Assembly (NCBI RefSeq): GCF_015546965.1
Contig: NZ_JADMUF010000010.1
Coordinates: forward strand, 17,328 to 81,327
From: Collinsella aerofaciens
Lineage (GTDB): Bacteria; Actinomycetota; Coriobacteriia; Coriobacteriales; Coriobacteriaceae
DNA length: 64,000 nucleotides
Direction of reading: 5' to 3'
Part shown: piece by piece, positions 53,237-62,156 of the stretch
Numbering within the stretch: position 1 is the stretch's first letter
Layout of the letters: each line of letters begins with the position of its first letter
Position numbers and translations under genes: made by a program
The notes under the pieces: generated by a model
The model's database searches: none
Seen by the model: the letters and a program-made list of their open reading frames with translations, nothing else
Told to the model about the DNA's origin: nothing

Positions 53237-55643
53237 CGCATCCAACGCCGTCTCCGTCCTCGCGCGCCTGGACGACCAGGGCGTGGTCTCCGGCCTGAAG
53301 AAGATCAAGGTCTCCATGGAGGAGATCAAGGGCAAGGACGGCAAGCTCAACTGGGAGGGCCTGAAGAAGGGCGGCTCCGCAACCAAGGCGCTCGGCGAGG
53401 GCATCACCGACCTGGGGCGCTCCATGACGCTGGGGCTCACCGTGCCCATCGTGGCGGCGGGCGGCGCGGCCACCTCCGTGGCGGCCAGCTTCGACGACGC
53501 CATGAGCCAGGTGCAGGGCGCGCTCGGCGGCGCATCCGTCGACATGGACGGTCTGCGCGCCCTCGCGCTGCAGCTCGGCGCCGACACCGTGTTCAGCGCC
53601 ACCGAGTCCGCGCAGGCAATGGTGGAGCTGGCCAAGGGCGGCCTGACCGAGGCCCAGATCAAGGGCGGCGCGCTCGCGGCGTCCATGGACCTCGCCGCCG
53701 CCGGCCAGCTCAACCTCGCCGCCGCCGCGGCCACCACGGTGCAGATGATGGGCAGCTTCGGCCTGGGCGCCGGCGACGCCACCCGCATCGCCAACGCGCT
53801 CGCCGGCGCCGCCAACGCCTCCTCCGCCGACGTCTCGGACCTCACGCAGGCCATGAGCCAGTGCAGCGCCCAGGCGTCGCTGGCCGGCTGGAGCCTGGAG
53901 GACACGGCCGCCGCGCTGGCGCTGTTCGCCGACCACGGCGTGAAGGGCTCCGACGCCGGCACCAGCCTGAAGACGATGCTGCAGCGCCTCGCCGCGCCCA
54001 CCGACCAGGCCGCCGAGGCCATCGCCGCCTACGGCCTGAACATCCGAGACTCCAACGGCAAGATGAAGGACATTTCCGGCATCGCCGACGAGCTGACCGG
54101 CAAGCTGGGCGGCCTGAGCGACGCCGAGCGCGATGCCGCGCTGCAGACCATCTTCGGCTCCGACGCCTCGCGCGCCGCCGCCATCCTGATGCAGTCCGGC
54201 AGCGAGGGGCTGGCCAAGTACATCGCCGCCACCAACGACGCCACCGCCGCCGAGACCATGGCCAACGCCCAGAAGGGCGAGCTGTCCTGGGCGCTGGAGA
54301 ACATGGGCGGCGCCGTCGAGTCCGCGTCCATCGCGTTCGGCACCGCGCTGGCGCCGGCCATCACCGCCGTGGCCGGCGTGATAGGCAACGTCGCCGAGGC
54401 GTTCGCATCGCTGCCCGCCGGCGTGCAGACCGCCATCGCCGTGGTGCTCGCGCTCGTGGCCGCGCTGGGCCCGCTGCTGATGGTGGTCGGCTCCGTCGTG
54501 GCGGCGCTGCCGGCCATCTCCGAGGGCTTCGCCGTGCTGGGCGGCGCGCTGGCCATCCCGCTGGCGCCGGCCGCCGCCGTGGTGGCCGCCATAGCCGCCG
54601 TAGCCGCGGCCATCTACGCCGCGTGGACCACGTCCGAGACGTTCCGCGCCGCCGTGATGGCCGGCGTAGACGCCATCAGCTCCAAGGTGCAGGAGATATG
54701 CGCGTTCCTCGCGCCGTACGTGCAGGCGTTCCTCGACCAGATCGTCTCGACCGTGCAGGTGGCCATGGACACGCTGGGGCCGATCATCGGCGCCGTGCTG
54801 ACCGTCATCGTCTCGACCGTCGTGCCCATCCTGACCTCCATCATGGACACCGTGGCGCAGGTGCTGGCCGTGATACTGGCCACCGTGACCAACGTGATGG
54901 CCGCCGTGAGCACCGTCATACAGGGCGCCTGGACGCTTATCCAGGGCATCTTCCAGACCGTGCTGGGCGTGATTCTCGCCGTGACCACCGGCGACTTCAC
55001 GATGCTGCAGCAGGGCGTGTCGAACATCCTCAACGGCCTGGCCGGCATCGTGAGCGGCATCCTGCAGGGCATCGCCAGCGTTTTCTCCGGCCAGTGGAAC
55101 GCCATCAGGGCCGTGGTGACCGGCGTGTGCAACGCCGTCACCGGCGCCGTCTCCGGCGCGTTCAACGGCATCAAGTCCGTGATCGACAGCACGATGAACG
55201 GCGCCAAGAGCACCGTGTCCGGCGCGCTCAGCGCCATCAGCGGCTTCTTCGCAGGACTCCACCTGCAGTTCCCGCACATCAACCTGCCGCACTTCAGCAT
55301 CAGCGGAGACTTCAGCCTCGTGCCGCCCAGCGTGCCGTCCATCTCGGTGAGCTGGTACCGCACCGGCGCCATCGCCATGGGCGCCAGCGTCGTCGGCATC
55401 GGCGAGGCCGGCCCCGAGGCCGTCGTGCCGCTGTCCGGCCGTGAGATGGACCCGTACGCGGACGCCGTGGCCCGCCGCCTGGCGGCACGCGGGGCGGATG
55501 CCGGGGCCGGCGGCACGACCGTCTACAACATAGGCGACGTCACGCTGAACATGGACCAACTGCGCGACCTGGCGACGCTGGAGGACTTCGTGGACCTCGT
55601 GCTGGACGCCAAGCGCGCGAACCCGACGAGAGCGAGAGGATAG
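53229..55643 (+). CDS. Tape measure protein
   Basis: The 804-residue protein has the TP901-type tape-measure start (SVLARLDDQGVVSGLKKI, then SFDDAMSQVQGALGG near residue 90), several hydrophobic segments between residues 385 and 460, and a helical remainder. It sets tail length and helps DNA entry; at the usual 0.15 nm per residue it predicts a tail of about 120 nm. It lies between tail chaperones and distal tail genes. Confidence 0.92.
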   Translation: MGSASNAVSVLARLDDQGVVSGLKKIKVSMEEIKGKDGKLNWEGLKKGGSATKALGEGITDLGRSMTLGLTVPIVAAGGAATSVAASFDDAMSQVQGALGGASVDMDGLRALALQLGADTVFSATESAQAMVELAKGGLTEAQIKGGALAASMDLAAAGQLNLAAAAATTVQMMGSFGLGAGDATRIANALAGAANASSADVSDLTQAMSQCSAQASLAGWSLEDTAAALALFADHGVKGSDAGTSLKTMLQRLAAPTDQAAEAIAAYGLNIRDSNGKMKDISGIADELTGKLGGLSDAERDAALQTIFGSDASRAAAILMQSGSEGLAKYIAATNDATAAETMANAQKGELSWALENMGGAVESASIAFGTALAPAITAVAGVIGNVAEAFASLPAGVQTAIAVVLALVAALGPLLMVVGSVVAALPAISEGFAVLGGALAIPLAPAAAVVAAIAAVAAAIYAAWTTSETFRAAVMAGVDAISSKVQEICAFLAPYVQAFLDQIVSTVQVAMDTLGPIIGAVLTVIVSTVVPILTSIMDTVAQVLAVILATVTNVMAAVSTVIQGAWTLIQGIFQTVLGVILAVTTGDFTMLQQGVSNILNGLAGIVSGILQGIASVFSGQWNAIRAVVTGVCNAVTGAVSGAFNGIKSVIDSTMNGAKSTVSGALSAISGFFAGLHLQFPHINLPHFSISGDFSLVPPSVPSISVSWYRTGAIAMGASVVGIGEAGPEAVVPLSGREMDPYADAVARRLAARGADAGAGGTTVYNIGDVTLNMDQLRDLATLEDFVDLVLDAKRANPTRARG

Positions 55644-55646
55644 AGC

Positions 55647-58061
55647 ATGGCGAAGGGATACTTCGGAGAGAAGGCCGGCCCCGGCGCGCACATGCGGGCG
55701 TACGTGGAGTGCAGGACCACGGCGCAGAAGGAGGGGTGCGCCTACGTCCAGTACAAGCGCAGCATCCGCGTGGACGACGGCAACTTCGGCGGCACCATCG
55801 TCGACCGCAACTGGGGCGGCCAGGTGCAGCTGTACGGCCCCAACTGGTACGGCGACTCCGGATGGGTCGACTACGGATGGGTCGGCTACGGGGAGCAGGC
55901 CGTCATCACGGCCACCATCTCATACCTGAGCTGGTCCGGCGTCCACTACAACTCGTCCGTGACCGCCCGGTACAGCCCGGACGTGCCCACGTGGGCGCCC
56001 AACGCGGTGAGCCAGTGCAGCGCCGTGCTGGACGGCGGCAAGATCAGGGTCAAGTGGAGGAACAACAACACCACCACGCGCCCCTACGCCGGCATCTACG
56101 TCGACGTCTCGGTGGACGGCGGCGGCTTCACCCTCCACAAGGACGTCGGCGGCGGGGACACGGAGTGCGAGTACGCGTGCGAGCCGAACCGCGTGTACGA
56201 GTTCCGCGTGCTGCCGCACAACGGGGCGGGCAACGCCGGATCGCACACCTACACGGGCAAGGTCTGCACGCTGCCGGCCCCGCCCACGGACGTCAAGGTG
56301 GCCCGCCTGAGCGATACCGAGAACGCCGTCACGTTCGGGCACGGATCGGACTACGACGACCTGTACCTCGCCCACGACGTGCAGCGCCAGATGGACAGCG
56401 GCGCGTGGTCCGACTTCGCCGCGGTCGAGCCGGCAGGCACGCGGTGCCCCGACCGCTCGACGAGCGCCAACCACTCGTGGCGCTACCGCGTCCGCAGCCG
56501 AAACTCGGCCGGCGCGTCCGACTGGGTGTACACGGAGACCGTCTACAACACGCCCGCCGCGCCCGGCAAGATCAGCATGGCGCGCGTCTCGAACACCCGC
56601 GTGCGCGGCACGTTCGACAACCCGGCGAACACGGCCACGTCCGCCGAGATAGAGCGCAGCCAGGACATGGAGGAGTGGACGGCGGTGCGCACCGTCGAGG
56701 GCCACGTGACGTCGTTCGAGGACGACCCCGGCGGCGGCACGTGGTACTACCGCGTCCGCAACGCCCACGGCGGGCTGAGGAGCGCCTGGACGGCCAGCAG
56801 CGGCATCGTGACCATCTGCGCGCCGGCGGCGCCCACCGTCACCTCGCCGTCCTCCTCGCAGGTCATCCCCAAGACGCAGGCCTCCATCTCCGTCACGTGG
56901 CGCCACAACCCCATCGACGGCTCCGCCCAGACGGCCGCCCAGTGGCGCTGGAGCACCGACGGCAGGATCTGGACGACCGTCGACGTCGACGGGGAGGCGT
57001 CCAGCGCGACGCTGGCCAACTCGTTCGCGGTCAACACCCGCCTGTCCGTGCAGGTGCGCACCAGGGGCGCCCATGCCGACTACGGCCCGTGGTCGCCGGC
57101 CGTGGCCACCTACGTGCGCCAGGTGCCGACGCTGTCAATCGAGGAGCCGGCCGACGGCTTCACGGTCGAGACCGTGCCCGTGCACGTCCGCGTGCGCTAC
57201 AGCGACCCGAGCGGCACCATGGCGGCCGGCACGCTCAATATCTACGACGCCTCCGGCTCGACCGTCTACAGCCGCGACCTCGCCGCCGGGCTGGAGTTCG
57301 ACATACCGGCCTCCGAGTGGCTGCCGGCCGACGGCGCATCGTACCGCCTGGCGGCCACCGCCCGCTCGTCCTCGACGCTGCAGGGCTCGGCCGAGCGCTC
57401 CGTCTCGGTGCGCTACAGCCTGCCGGCGCCCGCCATCGTCGTCGCCGTGCCGGACCCGGCGACCGGCCGCGTGGCCGTCACGGTGCACGCGGGCGTCGAG
57501 GACGGCGCCGCGCCCATGGAGTCGGCGAGCGTCTGGCGCAACGTCGGCGGCGTGCGCACGCTGCTGGCCGACGGCCTGCACGACGGCGCGGAGCTCACGG
57601 ACGAGTACGCGCCGCTCAACACGGACTACGCCTACGAGACGGCCAGCATAGCCGCGTCCGGCGCCGTGCGCGAGACGAGGTTCCCCGGCCGCGTCGACTC
57701 GGGCCACGTGTTCGTCTACTGGTCCGGCGGCATCGCCCGCGGCAGGTACAACCCCGCCGACGAGATCGCCGTCGAGCCGGAGTTCTCCACGTTCCGCCTG
57801 GCCGGCAGGCGCTACCCGGTGGGCGTGTCCTCCGACCGCGTGGCCGAGAAGCACACGGCCTCCGTCACGCTGAACAGCCGCGAGGAGGCGCTGGCGTTCT
57901 ACCGCGCCGTGTGCAGCGGCGAGCGGCTGGTGATGAAGACGCTGTACGGCTTCGTCTTCCCGTTCATGGCCACGGCCAAGCTGGCGCCGTCGCTGGGCAA
58001 CGCGGAGCGCCAGTGGAGCGTGAGCCTGGAGGCCACGAGGCTGGACGGTGAGGGCCTATGA
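55647..58061 (+). CDS. Distal tail protein with fibronectin type III-like repeats
   Basis: The 804-residue protein follows the tape measure, the slot of the distal tail (Dit) protein. After an N-terminal beta-rich part of about 110 residues there are at least three FN3-like modules (APPTDVKVARLSDTENAV, then APGKISMARVSNTRVRG, then APTVTSPSSSQVIP). The C-terminal 200 residues (VFVYWSGGIARGRYN, TASVTLNSREEALAFY) resemble the end of Dit-like proteins. FN3 modules in tails may help stick to the cell surface. Confidence 0.75.
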   Translation: MAKGYFGEKAGPGAHMRAYVECRTTAQKEGCAYVQYKRSIRVDDGNFGGTIVDRNWGGQVQLYGPNWYGDSGWVDYGWVGYGEQAVITATISYLSWSGVHYNSSVTARYSPDVPTWAPNAVSQCSAVLDGGKIRVKWRNNNTTTRPYAGIYVDVSVDGGGFTLHKDVGGGDTECEYACEPNRVYEFRVLPHNGAGNAGSHTYTGKVCTLPAPPTDVKVARLSDTENAVTFGHGSDYDDLYLAHDVQRQMDSGAWSDFAAVEPAGTRCPDRSTSANHSWRYRVRSRNSAGASDWVYTETVYNTPAAPGKISMARVSNTRVRGTFDNPANTATSAEIERSQDMEEWTAVRTVEGHVTSFEDDPGGGTWYYRVRNAHGGLRSAWTASSGIVTICAPAAPTVTSPSSSQVIPKTQASISVTWRHNPIDGSAQTAAQWRWSTDGRIWTTVDVDGEASSATLANSFAVNTRLSVQVRTRGAHADYGPWSPAVATYVRQVPTLSIEEPADGFTVETVPVHVRVRYSDPSGTMAAGTLNIYDASGSTVYSRDLAAGLEFDIPASEWLPADGASYRLAATARSSSTLQGSAERSVSVRYSLPAPAIVVAVPDPATGRVAVTVHAGVEDGAAPMESASVWRNVGGVRTLLADGLHDGAELTDEYAPLNTDYAYETASIAASGAVRETRFPGRVDSGHVFVYWSGGIARGRYNPADEIAVEPEFSTFRLAGRRYPVGVSSDRVAEKHTASVTLNSREEALAFYRAVCSGERLVMKTLYGFVFPFMATAKLAPSLGNAERQWSVSLEATRLDGEGL

Positions 58062-59176
58062 GGTGGCACGGCAACCGCTACCACGAGCACTGGACGTTCC
58101 GGCGCGTCAAGTGGCCGGGGATGGAGGAGGCGGAGGACTACGGCCAGATCACCGGCGGCAAGTCCTCCGAGAGCCAGTTCAAGGAGCTGAAGGCCACCGG
58201 CTCCATCGACTACGAGGGCTCCACGGTGCCCGACGAGGACGACGCCGTGCGCGTGTACTACGGCTTCACCGACGACGCCGGCGAGAGCTGGGAGGGGCCC
58301 GTGGTGACCGGCTTCCTGGAGCTGGGCGAGACCGACCTGGACGGCTCGCTGGTGAGCGGCAGCGCCGACCTGTCCGGCATGCTCACCGTGGCGGCCTCCA
58401 CCGGCCCCGGCTACCCGCTCACGCTGCCCGCCGGCACGCCCACCGTGGAGACCGCCGCCGGCTTCCTGCGCGCGCTCGGCCTCGTCGTCAACGCCGCGCC
58501 GTCGTCCCACAGGCTGTCCTCCGCGCACACGTTCGAGCGCGACGAGAAGTGGCTGGGCATCGCCAACTGGCTGCTGTCCGCCGCGGACTTCGGCAGCGCC
58601 GACACCGACGCGTGGGGCACCGTGCAGATGCAGCCCTACGTCGAGCCCACGGAGCGCACGCCGTCGTGGACGTTCCGGGACGACGAGACCAGCGTGTTCT
58701 TCCCCTCCGTCACGGTGAGGGACAACCGCGCCGACACGCCCAACGTGGTGCGCCTGTGGTACGAGGACGACAACGTGGGGCTGTACGCCGAGGCGCGCAA
58801 CGACGACCCGCGCAGCGCCGCCTCGACCGTCACGCGCCGCCGCGAGCACCAGCTGGACGACGAGGTGACCGAGCTGTCCGGCGACACGCCCGAGAAGATG
58901 CTGGAGGCGCTGAAGGCCGCCGCGCGCAAGAGGCTGCTGGACAACTCCACCCGCATCGACTACGTGGAGGTGCACGGCCTGTTCATCCCGTCGCGCGTCG
59001 GCGAGTGCGGGCTGCTCGACTACCGCGAGGCCGGCGTCGAGCAGCTAGGCGGCATCACCGCCAAGGACGTCGAGTTCGGGCTGGGCGGCGAGACCACGCA
59101 CACCATGCGGCGCCTGCTGCGCCCGGACTTCAAGGTGACGACTGCTGGAGAGGTGGTGTGGAGGAATGACGCCTAG
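58058..59176 (+). CDS. Tail hub/baseplate protein
   Basis: The 372-residue protein overlaps the distal-tail gene by ATGA and occupies the tail-hub slot. It starts RWHGNRYHEHWTFRRVKWPG and includes DYGQITGGKSSESQFKELKA. It is beta-rich and lacks an obvious peptidase or lysozyme domain. Function is inferred from position. Confidence 0.65.
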   Translation: MRWHGNRYHEHWTFRRVKWPGMEEAEDYGQITGGKSSESQFKELKATGSIDYEGSTVPDEDDAVRVYYGFTDDAGESWEGPVVTGFLELGETDLDGSLVSGSADLSGMLTVAASTGPGYPLTLPAGTPTVETAAGFLRALGLVVNAAPSSHRLSSAHTFERDEKWLGIANWLLSAADFGSADTDAWGTVQMQPYVEPTERTPSWTFRDDETSVFFPSVTVRDNRADTPNVVRLWYEDDNVGLYAEARNDDPRSAASTVTRRREHQLDDEVTELSGDTPEKMLEALKAAARKRLLDNSTRIDYVEVHGLFIPSRVGECGLLDYREAGVEQLGGITAKDVEFGLGGETTHTMRRLLRPDFKVTTAGEVVWRNDA

Positions 59177-59411
59177 CGGAGAGCTGGCGGACCGGCTGGC
59201 CGCGGCGCTGTGGCCCGAGAGGACCGCCGCCGACTACCACACGCGCGCGCCGGTGCTGTCCGTCGACGGCCCCACGGTGAACGTGAGGCTGCGCGGCTCG
59301 ACCGAGCCGACGCCGTGCAGCAAGCTGGCGTCGTGTTCGCCGAGGGCCGGCGACACGGCGCTCGTGCTGGTCATGCCCGCGGGCTGCGTCGTGCTCGGAA
59401 TTATCGGATAG
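59166..59411 (+). CDS. Small baseplate-associated protein
   Basis: The 81-residue protein overlaps the hub gene by 11 bp. VLSVDGPTVNVRLRGSTEP and PRAGDTALVLVMPAGCVVLG suggest a small OB-like beta-barrel as in baseplate spike or hub accessory proteins. This is a guess from pattern and place. Confidence 0.6.
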   Translation: MTPSGELADRLAAALWPERTAADYHTRAPVLSVDGPTVNVRLRGSTEPTPCSKLASCSPRAGDTALVLVMPAGCVVLGIIG

Positions 59412-59430
59412 ATAGAGAGAAAGGAACGGC

Positions 59431-60120
59431 ATGCGCGAGATTCTGACGCTGGACCTGCAGAAGTCCAGCACCCAGTTCATGCCAGTCATCGCGCTGAGGG
59501 CGCGCCGCGGCGACTCGCGGAGCCTCCAGCGCACGTTCCAGATCATGGACGACGGCGTGGCGCTGGACCTCACGGACTGCACCGTCTCGTTCATGGCGGA
59601 GAACGCCGGCGGCTTCCCCATCATGGAGGAGGTGGTCGACAAGGGGCAGGGCGGCCAGTTCACCTACCGCTTCCCCGACGCCGTGGCGGCCGTGCGCGGC
59701 TCCGTGACCATGGCCTACTTCCGCATCGTCGGCCGCGACTTCACGGGCTCCACCAACAGCCTGCGCATCGAGGTGCTGGACAACGTGGACCTCACGGACG
59801 CCGTGACCGGCGCCTACGTGCCCATGCTGGACCGCATCATCGAGCAGTCGACCGAGATGGCCGCAAACGCCGACGAGATCACCCGCCAGGCCACCGCCGC
59901 CATCAACGCCTGCACGGCCATCACGGAGACCGCGACGGCGCAGGAGCAGGCGCGCGTGATGAAGGAGGCGGAGCGCGTGACGGCCGAGGCCGAGCGCGCC
60001 AGCAACTACAGCCAGAAGATGGCCGAGTGGGAGCGCAACGTGCTGGCGCTCACCAACGGCCTGTGCGTCAACAGCAAGGGCCAGCTTTGCGTGGCCGTGA
60101 GAGTAAAGAGGAAGGGCTAG
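59431..60120 (+). CDS. Baseplate upper protein, BppU-like
   Basis: The 229-residue protein has the BppU N-terminal pattern: FQIMDDGVALDLTDCTVSF with a later FTYRFPDAVAAVRGSVTMAY, and a coiled-coil C-terminus (residues 140-205) that could form a trimer stalk. BppU joins the receptor-binding protein to the baseplate, which suits the diversified protein coded next. Confidence 0.82.
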   Translation: MREILTLDLQKSSTQFMPVIALRARRGDSRSLQRTFQIMDDGVALDLTDCTVSFMAENAGGFPIMEEVVDKGQGGQFTYRFPDAVAAVRGSVTMAYFRIVGRDFTGSTNSLRIEVLDNVDLTDAVTGAYVPMLDRIIEQSTEMAANADEITRQATAAINACTAITETATAQEQARVMKEAERVTAEAERASNYSQKMAEWERNVLALTNGLCVNSKGQLCVAVRVKRKG

Positions 60121-60122
60121 AC

Positions 60123-61340
60123 ATGGCAGAAAACGACAGCATCGTCGAGTACCCGGTCATCACCGACGACACGGGCCGCGCCATCGCGGGCGCGCTGCAG
60201 GCGATGGCGCACGACAAGGTGGCGGCGCTGAAGACGGACTGGGACGGCCTGGCGCGCATGAGCCGCGACGGCCTGGGGCGCTACGTGCTCGACATCGGCG
60301 ACCAGATCACCTCCAAGTGGACCGACCCGGACGGCGGCACCGTCTACGACGTGGCCAACGACGTGTGCCACTTCGCAGAGGAGCTGGAGCTGCAGGCCGG
60401 CGAGAAGCTGCCCGGCACCATCATCGAATGGCACCACACGCTGCCGTTCGGCACGCAGTTCGACGAGAAGGAGGCCTTCTGGTACTGCGAGACCGCGCTG
60501 GCGGCCGGTACCTACAACCTGACCATGGGCACCTCGTGGGGCACCAACGTGGTCAAGGGCAAGACCTATCAGTTCACGCTCGCCAAGGAAGTGCCGAAGG
60601 GCGGCGTGCTGGCCGGCATGGAGTACGCGCCGGACCGAGACCCGGGCACGTGGCAGGTGAAGTCCTACAAGACCGTCGCCGACGCCAGCCCCATCGAGAC
60701 GGTGGGCATGAGCGAGGGCGCGCAGGGCACGAGCCTGGGCACCATCGGCACCAAGCCGGACGGCAACATGAACAGCATCTACCGCTGCGCCTACGGCTAC
60801 AACCGCTGGGCGCAGTCCGCGCTGCGCCAGTACCTCAACGGCAAGGGCACGAACTGGTGGAAGCCCCAGAACAAGTGGGACCGCCCGCCCGAGTACGTCG
60901 GCAAGCACGGCTTCCTGGACGGCATCCCCGCCGAGGAGCTGGCCGTCATGCGCCGCGTGAAGGTCGTCACCGGCGTGCCCTACTGCGAGGAGGGCACCGC
61001 CAACGAGCCGGTGCTGGACACCACCTACGACCTCGTGTTCCTGCCGAGCCTGGAGGAGCACTTCCTGGCGCTCAACGAGTCCGGCATGAAGGGCAAGGAG
61101 GGCGAGGCCTGGGAGTACTGGGCGCGCATCGCGCAGTCCCCGACGCCGCTGGCACTTTGGCAGACGTACACGCAGCTGATCACCTACGCCATCAACGGCA
61201 AGACCAGCCCGCAGTACGTGTTCCTTCGTTCCGCTTATCGCAACTACGGCGCCAGCGTGTTTTACGTGTACGCGTCCGGCTCCGTCGGCCTCACGTACGC
61301 GCAGCTCGCGCATCGCTGCGCTCCCGCCCGCGCCATCTAA
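60123..61340 (+). CDS. DGR-diversified receptor-binding protein
   Basis: The 405-residue protein ends in a variable repeat (residues 364-401), the target of the retroelement downstream. Residues about 215-405 look like the C-type-lectin-like fold common in such targets (GYNRWAQSALRQYLNGKG, WDRPP, GFLDGIPAEELA, and FLPSLEEHFLA). The variable part reads VFLRSAYRNYGASVFYVYAS and continues with residues that correspond to Asn codons in the template. The N-terminal 200 residues presumably attach to the baseplate. The gene follows BppU by two bases. It should bind the host surface, with binding changed by the mutagenic system. Confidence 0.88.
   Translation: MAENDSIVEYPVITDDTGRAIAGALQAMAHDKVAALKTDWDGLARMSRDGLGRYVLDIGDQITSKWTDPDGGTVYDVANDVCHFAEELELQAGEKLPGTIIEWHHTLPFGTQFDEKEAFWYCETALAAGTYNLTMGTSWGTNVVKGKTYQFTLAKEVPKGGVLAGMEYAPDRDPGTWQVKSYKTVADASPIETVGMSEGAQGTSLGTIGTKPDGNMNSIYRCAYGYNRWAQSALRQYLNGKGTNWWKPQNKWDRPPEYVGKHGFLDGIPAEELAVMRRVKVVTGVPYCEEGTANEPVLDTTYDLVFLPSLEEHFLALNESGMKGKEGEAWEYWARIAQSPTPLALWQTYTQLITYAINGKTSPQYVFLRSAYRNYGASVFYVYASGSVGLTYAQLAHRCAPARAI
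61212..61325 (+). repeat. Variable repeat (VR) of the diversity-generating retroelement
   Basis: The 114-bp segment aligns without gaps to the template at 61830-61943. All 17 differences are at template adenines: A to T eight times, A to C five times, A to G four times. The invariant 3' end CGCTGCGCTCCC serves as the likely initiation-of-homing segment. VR codes the C-terminal binding surface of the target. Confidence 0.93.
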
Positions 61341-61356
61341 TCATCAATAACCATCC

Positions 61357-61378
61357 GGGGCGGGCCACCGCCCGCCCC
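61357..61378 (+). other. DNA hairpin downstream of VR
   Basis: GGGGCGGGC and GCCCGCCCC form a perfect 9-bp stem with a CACC loop, 31 bp past the VR end. In the Bordetella phage system a similar hairpin or cruciform after VR is needed for efficient homing. It may also end the target transcript. Confidence 0.75.
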
Positions 61379-61398
61379 ACTACCGATAGGAGACCGCC

Positions 61399-61812
61399 TT
61401 GTCAGTGCCCAAGAGGCTGAGGAAGAAGTGCAAGCTGAAGGCGTTCCTGGACGCCTGCGACCTCGTCGAGCACACGCTAGAGATCACGGCGAACCCCAAG
61501 GTGTTCAAGCCCGAGCAGTCCGCCGTGACCGACAAGGTAAAGTCCGCCGTGTTCGACATAGCGCGCTTCATCTGGTGTGCCAACGACATCAAAGTGCGCG
61601 ACGACGCGGCGCTGTACGCGGAGCGCCGCAGGCTGCAGGACATGGCCATGACGTGCTGCCGGGAATTGCTGTTCCTCATCAACCTTTCATGGGGCGTCAT
61701 GCACCTGGCCGAGGGCAAGGCTGTATACTGGATAGGCCAGGCGGTCGACCTCAGAGAGGAGATCGCCGCATGGAGGGCATCCGATGCCAGGAGATACGGG
61801 CATCTGAGATAG
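61399..61812 (+). CDS. avd: Avd-like accessory protein of the DGR
   Basis: The 137-residue protein is basic and all-helical (KRLRKKCKLKAFLDACDLVE, DKVKSAVFDIARFIWCAND, AERRRLQDMAMTCCRELLF), as expected of Avd, which forms a pentameric four-helix-bundle barrel that binds the reverse transcriptase and template RNA. It lies between the target and TR, in the same order as in Bordetella phage BPP-1. The start is a TTG behind ATAGGAG. Confidence 0.85.
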   Translation: MSVPKRLRKKCKLKAFLDACDLVEHTLEITANPKVFKPEQSAVTDKVKSAVFDIARFIWCANDIKVRDDAALYAERRRLQDMAMTCCRELLFLINLSWGVMHLAEGKAVYWIGQAVDLREEIAAWRASDARRYGHLR

Positions 61813-61829
61813 CTGGGGCCGTGGCTGAA

Positions 61830-61943
61830 CAGAACGTGTTCCTTCGTTCCGCTAATCGCAACAACGGCAACAACGTGTTTTACGTGAACGCGTCCGGCAA
61901 CGTCAACAACACGAACGCGCAGAACGCGAATCGCTGCGCTCCC
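61830..61943 (+). repeat. Template repeat (TR) of the DGR
   Basis: The 114-bp segment contains 13 AAC or AAT codons when read in the target frame. Twelve of them are altered in VR. The TR lies in the non-coding stretch 61813-62156 between avd and the reverse transcriptase, which should be transcribed as the template RNA. Confidence 0.93.
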
Positions 61944-62156
61944 GACCACTCCGGTGGAGGCCCATTGAAAGCCTGCGGTGCAGCCGCGGAGCGGGCAGAA
62001 GCCGGCGCGGGGAGCCGCGACCCCGAGCCCGAGAGGGCCGACCAATGCCGGGGCGACGCCGACGCGGCTGGAACGCGTTCGGCTGCAGTGCGCCCCGGAC
62101 CCCACCCACAACTGGAACCCGGCGAGCTTAACGGCGTCGTCGGGTTCCTCGCTTTG

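Noticed and set aside
61220-61940. A second variable repeat elsewhere in the window
   Set aside because: The TR core GTTCCTTCGTTCC and the 3' end CGCTGCGCTCCC were found only at the one VR and the TR.
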